A stretch of 5,523 nt of DNA from an uncultured Candidatus Saccharibacteria bacterium (GTDB lineage Bacteria; Patescibacteriota; Saccharimonadia; Saccharimonadales; Saccharimonadaceae): NCBI GenBank assembly GCA_945916045.1, contig CAMEGH010000041.1:1-5523 (forward strand). The letters run 5' to 3'. The notes beneath the pieces were generated by a model. That model had not been told where the DNA came from. It saw nothing but the letters and a program-made list of their open reading frames with translations, and made no database searches. Below, piece after piece: positions 1 through 5,523 of the stretch (positions are counted from its first letter, which is position 1; every line of letters starts with the position of its first letter). The position numbers and the translations under genes were made by a program.

Positions 1-2379
1 TGTGAATTTTCGTTCGCCGACAACTTCAACATTACACTCGACCGTTACAACATACACTCCCTTGATCATTCATCTCTCGCTGGAAAAATCCTCGGTCAAC
101 CTGGTATGAAATTTAGCGAATGGGTACGCCGCGCTGATAATATGCGCGAATATTTGGCGATCGAAAAATCCGCCCGCGAAGTAACGCTCGACCAATGTAA
201 CCGAATTGGCGCCGCCCAAATCAACCGCTGTCAAACTGTACTCAGCAAAGATTTCCACAAATGCTATTTGCGCGCCATCGGTTATCCGAGCGGCGGGGCG
301 ATGTATGATTTTGAAAACATCAGAAACTATGACGACAAAGGCAATCTCGATTTTGAGTGGTTTAAATTAAGCGAACTCGAACTCGAAACATGGATGCATT
401 CCATTCGCGTAAATAGCGACGCGTTTATTTCGTGTTTTGGCTACGGCACAGCTGCCGGGGAATTGATTGATACCGACCTTGAATCGCTCGGCGAACCAAG
501 CTTTTTTAGCACCAACGAAGAAGCGCGTCAATTTGCCGAACGAATTATCATGGGCACCCAATGGCCGCCGTCAATCAACCCGCTTATCCCTGGCGAAAGC
601 GACGTACTTGACGCAGAAAAGCCGACTAAATGTTCACTTGGCAAAATGGGCTGGGCGCTGTGCCCGGTGATGGAAATTATGGCAAAAATCGCCGACACTT
701 TGTTTGGCTTCCTGGAAGGCTGGATGCAAATTCCACCACTACGCGGCACCACCGACCAAGCCGCCTTCCAAGCCTGGACGTATTTGCGCGATTTTGGCAA
801 TATTCTCTTTACAATATTACTGCTTGGTATTGTTATTATTCAGGTAACCGGCGGCACATTGTCTGGCTATACGGTGCGCAAAAAAGTTCCTCACATTGCC
901 GTTACCGCGCTACTTATTAATATGTCGTTTATTTTGTGTTCAATTGCGGTTGATATTTCGAATATTTTAGGCCACTCGATCCTAACGACAATTCACAGTT
1001 TCTCAACTCCGCGGGTTGATGTTGATGGATTTGCCAACTGGGAGGCGATTGTTGCAAGCGTAGCATTTGCCGGCGCGGCTGCGGTTGGTACGGCAGCGGT
1101 ATTAGTGTCGCTCGCCGCACTTGTTCCAATGCTTATTACGACGGTATTTTCAATGGTGATTGCGCTGGTTTTGCTGCTTTTGCGCCAGGCGGTGGTTATT
1201 GTGCTTATTGTGATTTCACCGCTGGCAATCGCGACACGGCTTTTGCCGGGAACCGAGCAGTGGTTTAAGCGCTGGAAATCGCTCTTACTGCAAATGCTGA
1301 TGCTGTATCCGGCAATTGCGCTGGTGTTTGGCGGCGCGCATTTTGCTTCGTCAATTGTGATGGCGTCAGCAGTACAGCAAGGTAGTATGCAAGGTGCAAT
1401 TTTGGCGATATTTGGGCTTGCACTACAAGTCATTCCGCTTTTTGTGACACCAATTGTGCTAAAACTAGGCGGTTCGGCGTTGAATTCGGCGGGCGGTATG
1501 ATTCGCGGCAAAATGTCGGGCGCGCAAAAAGCAACTATCGGCCAGGCTAACACTATGACCGAAGAAATGGGTGCACACCGAGACGCACGCGCTGCGCAAA
1601 ATGGCGGCGGAGTACTTGGCATGCGTCGGCGCCGCAAAATGCGCAAAAATGCCAAACGCGCGTATCGCCAGGAAGAAATCAAACGTGCGCAATTGCGTGG
1701 CGTGGCTGACTCGGGCGCAGGGCGATTTATTGCGGGCGTCGCTGGCGGTGGACTTAACGATGCACGGCGTGATCGAATTCAAGCGGCACTTGCGGGCGAA
1801 GCTGCCAAGCTCGAACAAGAAGAATTCCGCGCTGCGCAGCTTCTAGTAGACAAAGACGCCGATATCAACAACGCAGCCAACGCCGACGATGCAAACCTTG
1901 TGCGTCTGAGTAAAATCTTTGACGATAAGGATGTCGGCAGTGGCGAACGTGTAGCGCATATTCGCGAAACAGTCGGGACACAAGATATTGCGTCGATTGA
2001 CAAAATTGTTGAGCAAATCGACAAATTGACCGCCAGCGAACGCGACGAACTTGCCAAAGCGCTACAAAGCAATCGTATTGGCGACGGCGCCATGCACTAC
2101 GATCACCCAGATGCGATCGAGGCGATCAGGAATGGTGAAAAGGGCAGCGTTAGTGTTCGTACGCTACACAAAGCGGCGGCAGCGCGCGGCGACCACCAAA
2201 ATGTCGCCAAAGCAGCGCGCCAAAGTGGCCAAACAATTCAAAGTATGCAAACTTACGGCGGCTACAGCGAACAGCAAATTTCCCAATTCCAAAGCGCCCA
2301 CAACCAGGCTGCGCAAGATAGTCAATATTCACAGCACATGAACAGTGCAATCAAGCAGCAAGTAAGGGAGATGCAATGA
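1..2379 (+). CDS. VirB6/TrbL-like T4SS polytopic membrane protein, 5'-partial
   Basis: The product is probably an inner-membrane channel component of a type IV secretion system. The frame is open from base 1, giving 792 residues in the window (numbered here from codon 1), so the true start lies upstream. The ATG at 106 has no Shine-Dalgarno and falls inside sequence that aligns with the middle of the exported domain of the downstream paralogue. Residues 1 to about 225 are a hydrophilic, probably extracytoplasmic domain with Cys at 1, 66, 77, 88, 145, 211 and 221. About seven hydrophobic segments follow (roughly 266-285, 297-318, 348-375, 376-394, 396-415, 427-445, 465-488). They carry VirB6-like landmarks: DISNILG, Arg395 inside the hydrophobic run, ISP at 405-407, then P416 and WF421-422 to W425. 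The last ~290 residues are hydrophilic, start with a basic cluster (RRRR at 542-545) and end Gln-rich, so the tail is probably cytoplasmic. VirB6 proteins are usually about 300 residues, so this one is much enlarged. It overlaps the next gene by 4 bp. The family call is firm; the transported substrate is unknown. Confidence 0.85.
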   Translation, partial: CEFSFADNFNITLDRYNIHSLDHSSLAGKILGQPGMKFSEWVRRADNMREYLAIEKSAREVTLDQCNRIGAAQINRCQTVLSKDFHKCYLRAIGYPSGGAMYDFENIRNYDDKGNLDFEWFKLSELELETWMHSIRVNSDAFISCFGYGTAAGELIDTDLESLGEPSFFSTNEEARQFAERIIMGTQWPPSINPLIPGESDVLDAEKPTKCSLGKMGWALCPVMEIMAKIADTLFGFLEGWMQIPPLRGTTDQAAFQAWTYLRDFGNILFTILLLGIVIIQVTGGTLSGYTVRKKVPHIAVTALLINMSFILCSIAVDISNILGHSILTTIHSFSTPRVDVDGFANWEAIVASVAFAGAAAVGTAAVLVSLAALVPMLITTVFSMVIALVLLLLRQAVVIVLIVISPLAIATRLLPGTEQWFKRWKSLLLQMLMLYPAIALVFGGAHFASSIVMASAVQQGSMQGAILAIFGLALQVIPLFVTPIVLKLGGSALNSAGGMIRGKMSGAQKATIGQANTMTEEMGAHRDARAAQNGGGVLGMRRRRKMRKNAKRAYRQEEIKRAQLRGVADSGAGRFIAGVAGGGLNDARRDRIQAALAGEAAKLEQEEFRAAQLLVDKDADINNAANADDANLVRLSKIFDDKDVGSGERVAHIRETVGTQDIASIDKIVEQIDKLTASERDELAKALQSNRIGDGAMHYDHPDAIEAIRNGEKGSVSVRTLHKAAAARGDHQNVAKAARQSGQTIQSMQTYGGYSEQQISQFQSAHNQAAQDSQYSQHMNSAIKQQVREMQ
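631..1515 (+). other. VirB6-like membrane core, first copy
   Basis: This is the conserved part of the first large protein. It runs from the C-x9-C-PVM junction (Cys codons at 631 and 661) through about seven hydrophobic segments to the start of the basic tail. It aligns by eye with 3261-4190 along its whole length, with shared FxxC-x4-DISNILG, WEA before the third segment, ISP-x8-P-x4-WFxxWKSL and QxIPLxVTPxxLK. The WFxxWKSL part resembles the P/W/F-rich loop typical of VirB6/TrbL proteins. Confidence 0.75.
2364..2375 (+). promoter_or_regulatory. Shine-Dalgarno and ATGA translational-coupling junction
   Basis: AAGGGAG at 2364-2370 lies 5 nt before the ATG at 2376, inside the last codons of the upstream gene. 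That gene's stop (TGA, 2377-2379) overlaps the start as ATGA. The site fixes the downstream start and implies that the two VirB6-like proteins are made from one message in linked amounts. Confidence 0.85.
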
Positions 2380-2471
2380 GAAGCTTGAAAATCCCACTGC
2401 GACATCTCTTTATTGCTGGTATTTTACTGAGCGGTTTTCTGCAGTTCTTATTCGTATCTAACAGTTTTGCT
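2376..2471 (+). other. Sec signal peptide coding region of the second VirB6-like protein
   Basis: Residues 1-32 show a basic n-region (R2, K5, R9), a hydrophobic stretch from about L11 to V27 and a small-residue c-region ending SFA, a plausible signal peptidase I site before AEEAAYW. This places residues 33 to about 307 outside the cytoplasmic membrane. An uncleaved signal anchor is the alternative. Confidence 0.75.
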
Positions 2472-5153
2472 GCAGAAGAGGCAGCGTACTGGGATAAGGG
2501 AAACCTGTATGTAAACGATTTTCGCGATGATCTTAGTGTTGAACTGGAATGCGACTACAGTATCGATGAATCAAAAAGCGATGTTTTTACTGCCTGTATA
2601 CGTGACAATTCTGGGATAAATCCAGAAATTAGCGACACACTCAGTAAAATACGACCTAGTTCGTTTGATTTTGCAGAACCTGGCGTCCGACCAAACGCGA
2701 CAGCAAATCTTGGAACTGAAAACAATATTCAAATATCTTGCGACAGACACACAGATGTCTACGGAGAAGGGTTTACAAATAAATGTACGGTTGAATTCCA
2801 TGCGTTTGTTGGCTCGGAATTTAAAGCACGCGGTTTTCAAAACGGACAAATTATATTCATATCACCAGACGGAAAACAAAGACTTTATGTGAACGGTGTT
2901 ATTACTGATGCGGATGATATAGAAATCAATCCGCAAATTATCGGCCACACCTCACTTTCATGGCAAGAAAACTGGTTCTATCACGAGATGGAAAAACATT
3001 ACGAATCTACAAGAGATGATTTCGTTGAAAACTGCCAAAACAACAGAGGCGGAGGTGAAGATTGTGAGCCAACCATGGAGCGGGCTTATGGGTCATTTAC
3101 ACAAATTTGGCGCATCTGCGTAGTGGCAACCGGCATGGAGCGTGAAGATGTCAATAATGCGGTCAACTGCCTCAGACAACACACCGGAGTGTCGCTTAAA
3201 GCTGACGATATTTTAGCCAATTCGCTCGCGGGAAGGTTGGTAGCAGAAGACAACCTCAACTGCGGCCTGGCGCCAGCCGGCTACATTCTTTGCCCAGTTA
3301 TGCGCTTTATGGCGTCCGCCGCCGACCGTATGTTCCAGTTTATGATCAAACTTCTAACGGTTTCGCCGCTCGATACCAATAGCGCAAGCGGGCAAGGCGC
3401 GCGCGGCGCTTGGACAATCTTTACCAGAATCGCCAATATCATCTTTATTATACTTTTGATGATAATTATCTTCTCGCAGCTAACTGGCTACGGGCTCGAC
3501 AATTACGGCATTAAACGGCTTTTGCCGCGGCTCATTGTAGGGGCGATTTTGGTAAATGCCTCGTTCTATATCTGCCTAGTGGCGATTGATATTTCTAATA
3601 TTCTTGGCGCCGAGCTGCAGCGCGTGATGGTAATTATTAATAACGAAATCTTCTCTGACACAAACCAGCTACGGCAACTTTCTGCGAATATGGACGCCGC
3701 CCCTGATGGAGACAACGGCTGGGAAGCGACCGTCAATGGCATACTTCTTGCAGGAGTGGCAGCTGGCGGAGTAGTGGGAGCTGTCACACTCGTCTTTACC
3801 TTTATTCCGGTAATGACTGCAGTTATTTTGGCCGCCATTACCGTGGTGCTTGTACTTATCGTTCGCTACGGACTTATACTACTTCTTACGGTAATTTCGC
3901 CGATTGCGTTTGCGCTCTACTTCCTGCCAAATACCAAAAAATGGTTCGACAAATGGAAATCGCTCTTCTTTAGCTTACTACTACTATTCCCAATTATTTC
4001 GATCATTTTTGGCATGTCAACATTGACCGCAAATATTGTCATGCAAGTTGCCAGCGCGCAAAACGCCCAAACCTTGGCGCTGTTCTCGCTCGCAATTCAG
4101 GCAATTCCGCTGGCCGTTACGCCACTGATTCTAAAATCGAGCGGGCAAATGCTGGGGAATATCGGCAACAGTATCCGCAATAATAAATTGTTCAACAAGG
4201 CCCGTGGTGGCGCCAAAGGGGCGCAAGGAACGCTTAATAATTTCAACAAACGGCGCGCACTCGAAGGCAAAGCGGCGCTTGGCGGGCGCACAATTCGTGC
4301 AATCGAAAAGCATGGTTCACAACGCAAACGGCGAAAAGCAACCGCCCAGCAAGAACAGGCGCGCTATATTTCGGATTACATAAATAGTGTTGAAGGAAGC
4401 GGCGGCGACAAAGTTGGCTTTATTGAACGAACAAAAGCTGGCGTTAAAAACTTTGGAAAAGAAGAGGGCGACCAAGACTGGTACGACGCAAAAACCAAGG
4501 GCGAAAAACTCCAAGACCAAATGGCCTTTATTGGCGACGAAGGCGGCAAAGACCGCGCCAAAGCCTACGCACTTTCTAGTCAACATAAAATGCTTTCGGA
4601 TGAAATTAAGGCACACAATTTGGTAATGCCTGGCGAAGAAGCGGCCCGCCGCATTAATGAAAAAGCCGCCAGCAACGACGATTCGCTCGACGCAGAAACC
4701 AGCGTACAAGTTCAAGCAGTGGCCGATGCGGATAACGCTCAAACTACCAAGAAAGTCATCGAGCTTTCTGGTGTCACAATGAACGGCGCACAACGGAGCG
4801 ACACCGTAAACCGACTCGCAAAGACATCAACCTATTTGCAGCACCCTACGGCGCAGCACATGATTAAAACAGGTCAGGTGAAAAACGAAGAAGACTTCCA
4901 CAAAAACGTGGTCGAACCAAACATTCTCGAAGGCACTTTCTCGGCAGCTCGAATTGGCGGCATGTCAAACGAAGACCGACAAATTCTCTACACCGCCTAC
5001 GAAAGCGGCCACCTCTCTGACACGGCCAAAGCACATATTGAAGATGCAGCCCGCGAGGCGGTCGGCAACAGCAAGGTGAGTAAAAAGCTCGAAAACAGCG
5101 ACATGCAAAAACTCGGAAATATTGGTGCAAATCGCACGCCGTCTTCCTCATAA
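2376..5153 (+). CDS. VirB6/TrbL-like T4SS polytopic membrane protein with exported N-terminal domain
   Basis: A complete 925-residue paralogue of the preceding gene and a probable second VirB6-like channel subunit. The start is well supported: an AAGGGAG ribosome site lies 5 nt upstream and a signal peptide follows at once (hydrophobic core about 11-27, likely cleavage after SFA at 30-32). Residues 33-307 form an exported domain with ten cysteines in neighbouring pairs (59/74, 122/137, 220/230, 248/265, 296/306). Hydrophobic segments lie at about 352-371, 384-405, 453-477, 478-496, 499-516, 529-547 and 565-586, with Cys400, DISNILG (405-411), Arg497, ISP (507-509), P518 and WF523-524 to W527, all matching the upstream paralogue in order and nearly in spacing. 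A basic, cysteine-free hydrophilic tail of about 320 residues follows and is probably cytoplasmic. The exported-domain part is more AT-rich and uses more ATA and AGA codons than the rest. The fold family is confident; assignment to conjugation, DNA uptake or effector export cannot be made from sequence alone. Confidence 0.88.
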   Translation: MRSLKIPLRHLFIAGILLSGFLQFLFVSNSFAAEEAAYWDKGNLYVNDFRDDLSVELECDYSIDESKSDVFTACIRDNSGINPEISDTLSKIRPSSFDFAEPGVRPNATANLGTENNIQISCDRHTDVYGEGFTNKCTVEFHAFVGSEFKARGFQNGQIIFISPDGKQRLYVNGVITDADDIEINPQIIGHTSLSWQENWFYHEMEKHYESTRDDFVENCQNNRGGGEDCEPTMERAYGSFTQIWRICVVATGMEREDVNNAVNCLRQHTGVSLKADDILANSLAGRLVAEDNLNCGLAPAGYILCPVMRFMASAADRMFQFMIKLLTVSPLDTNSASGQGARGAWTIFTRIANIIFIILLMIIIFSQLTGYGLDNYGIKRLLPRLIVGAILVNASFYICLVAIDISNILGAELQRVMVIINNEIFSDTNQLRQLSANMDAAPDGDNGWEATVNGILLAGVAAGGVVGAVTLVFTFIPVMTAVILAAITVVLVLIVRYGLILLLTVISPIAFALYFLPNTKKWFDKWKSLFFSLLLLFPIISIIFGMSTLTANIVMQVASAQNAQTLALFSLAIQAIPLAVTPLILKSSGQMLGNIGNSIRNNKLFNKARGGAKGAQGTLNNFNKRRALEGKAALGGRTIRAIEKHGSQRKRRKATAQQEQARYISDYINSVEGSGGDKVGFIERTKAGVKNFGKEEGDQDWYDAKTKGEKLQDQMAFIGDEGGKDRAKAYALSSQHKMLSDEIKAHNLVMPGEEAARRINEKAASNDDSLDAETSVQVQAVADADNAQTTKKVIELSGVTMNGAQRSDTVNRLAKTSTYLQHPTAQHMIKTGQVKNEEDFHKNVVEPNILEGTFSAARIGGMSNEDRQILYTAYESGHLSDTAKAHIEDAAREAVGNSKVSKKLENSDMQKLGNIGANRTPSSS
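3261..4190 (+). other. VirB6-like membrane core, second copy
   Basis: This is the counterpart of 631-1515 in the second large protein, again starting at a C-x9-C-PVM junction (Cys codons at 3261 and 3291). The main difference is a longer loop between the second and third hydrophobic segments (residues about 411-449, acidic and polar). Short identical DNA stretches survive, for example TGGAAATCGCTCTT in both copies, but most identity is at protein level, so the duplication is old. Confidence 0.75.
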
Positions 5154-5168
5154 CTCCTATAATTCATC

Positions 5169-5205
5169 TCGAAAAAACTTATGCTTTACGCTATACTAGC
5201 TACAT
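5169..5205 (+). promoter_or_regulatory. Probable promoter of the PrgI-family gene, leaderless-type
   Basis: TATACT at 5192-5197 is a good -10 box. TCGAAA at 5169-5174 is a weak -35 candidate (4 of 6 to TTGACA) with a 17-bp spacer. With usual spacing, transcription would start near 5204, only about 2 nt before the ATG at 5206. The eight bases between the box and the ATG (AGCTACAT) contain no Shine-Dalgarno. The rest of the 52-bp intergenic gap shows no hairpin terminator. Confidence 0.5.
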
Positions 5206-5523
5206 ATGGCAGTGTACAAAGTACCTCAGGATGTTGAGGCGGACGACAAACTTCTCGGTCCGTTTAGTTTTCGTCAGTTTATTTACCTGATTATTACTGC
5301 GCTCGGTATTGGAATGGCTTGGCTTCTTTCTCAAATTTTTATTGGGCTGATTATTATTCCTGCTCCAATAATTATCTTTTTTGGTGCGCTCGCACTCCCA
5401 ATCAAAAAAGACCAGCCAATGGAAGCCTACCTTGGTGCAATGATTTCGTTCTACTTTATTAAGCCACGTAAACGCCTATGGCAGCCAGACGGGCTTAATT
5501 CACTGGTAGAAATTACTGCGCCG
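5206..5523 (+). CDS. PrgI-family (VirB3-like) T4SS membrane protein, 3'-partial
   Basis: The first 106 codons of a small membrane protein that continues past the right edge. The N-terminus (MAVYKVPQDVEADDKLLG, then FSFRQF at 20-25) has the usual PrgI-family layout: a short VP-containing leader and an (S/T)xRQ motif just before the first membrane segment. Two hydrophobic segments follow closely, about 25-45 and 46-64, then a basic/polar region with KPRKR at 86-90. PrgI proteins, named from enterococcal plasmid pCF10, are small inner-membrane T4SS subunits comparable to VirB3 and usually lie directly before the VirB4-type ATPase gene. The position right after two VirB6-like genes agrees with that role. 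The ATG was chosen because it gives the canonical N-terminus. There is no Shine-Dalgarno before it, and a TATACT box ends 8 nt upstream, so the mRNA may be leaderless. No symbol is given because this is a family match, not a proven orthologue of pCF10 prgI. Confidence 0.85.
   Translation, partial: MAVYKVPQDVEADDKLLGPFSFRQFIYLIITALGIGMAWLLSQIFIGLIIIPAPIIIFFGALALPIKKDQPMEAYLGAMISFYFIKPRKRLWQPDGLNSLVEITAP

Noticed and set aside
993..1682. A 229-codon open frame on the minus strand opposite the first gene
   Set aside because: It lies opposite the membrane core of a clear VirB6-like gene, its Ser/Ala/Ile/Pro-rich product has no domain character, and no ribosome site is apparent. It is an antisense shadow.
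2377..2379. Possible TGA recoding (Gly or Trp), as in some CPR lineages
   Set aside because: Reading through this TGA meets further TGA codons within a few residues and destroys the well-supported overlapping gene. The genes end with ordinary stops and Trp is encoded by TGG.
631..4190. Recent DNA-level duplication or gene fusion repeat
   Set aside because: The two cores match mainly at protein level, with only short identical DNA stretches, so this is an old paralogy and not a recent repeat or assembly artefact.
4317..4793. A 158-codon minus-strand open frame opposite the second gene's tail
   Set aside because: The Phe/Val/Ala-rich product mirrors Glu/Lys/Asn codons of the sense gene. It has no recognisable motif and the plus-strand gene is well supported.
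5158..5163. Perfect TATAAT hexamer just after the second gene's stop
   Set aside because: No acceptable -35 lies 16-18 bp upstream (the position holds CACGCC) and the nearest TTGGTG is 30 bp away. TATACT at 5192 is better placed, so this one is left as a possible minor element.
5154..5205. Intrinsic terminator between the second VirB6-like gene and the PrgI gene
   Set aside because: The 52-bp gap has an A-run but no GC-rich inverted repeat followed by T residues, so read-through cannot be excluded.

Overview
The window holds three consecutive plus-strand genes of a type IV secretion (T4SS) membrane module: a large VirB6/TrbL-like polytopic protein whose 5' end lies off the left edge (1-2379), a second complete VirB6-like paralogue (2376-5153), and the first 106 codons of a PrgI-family (VirB3-like) small membrane protein that runs off the right edge (5206-5523). 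The order VirB6-like then PrgI matches Gram-positive-type conjugation/T4SS operons such as pCF10 prgH-prgI-prgJ, so a VirB4-type ATPase is expected just downstream, outside the window.

The likely source is a Candidatus Saccharibacteria (TM7) or related Patescibacteria/CPR genome. The reasons are the PrgI N-terminus, the pair of oversized VirB6-like proteins beside PrgI, about 50% G+C in most of the window, and standard stop usage: TGA ends the first gene, which argues against the TGA-recoding Gracilibacteria/Absconditabacteria. The assignment is by recall of family appearance, not by a search.

Layout. Both large proteins share one plan: an exported cysteine-bearing N-terminal domain, a C-x9-C-P-V-M junction, a core of about seven hydrophobic segments with matching landmarks (FxxC-x4-DISNILG, an Arg inside the hydrophobic stretch, ISP-x8-P-x4-WFxxWKSL), and a hydrophilic, cysteine-free C-terminal tail of about 290-320 residues that is probably cytoplasmic. 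Hand alignment puts all eight cysteines of the first protein's visible part in the same order as the last eight of the second. The two are therefore tandem duplicates along the exported domain and core, with tails showing no clear similarity.

Expression. The two large genes overlap by 4 bp (ATGA) behind a strong Shine-Dalgarno, so they are probably translationally coupled. The PrgI gene follows a 52-bp gap with no ribosome binding site; a TATACT box lies 8 nt before its ATG, which fits its own promoter making a leaderless or nearly leaderless mRNA.

Together the genes would build the inner-membrane channel part of a T4SS-like machine. In Saccharibacteria, which live attached to other bacteria, such machines are candidates for DNA uptake or effector/DNA transfer at the host contact site; that role is inference. 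I see no RNA genes, mobile elements, CRISPR arrays or clear terminators.
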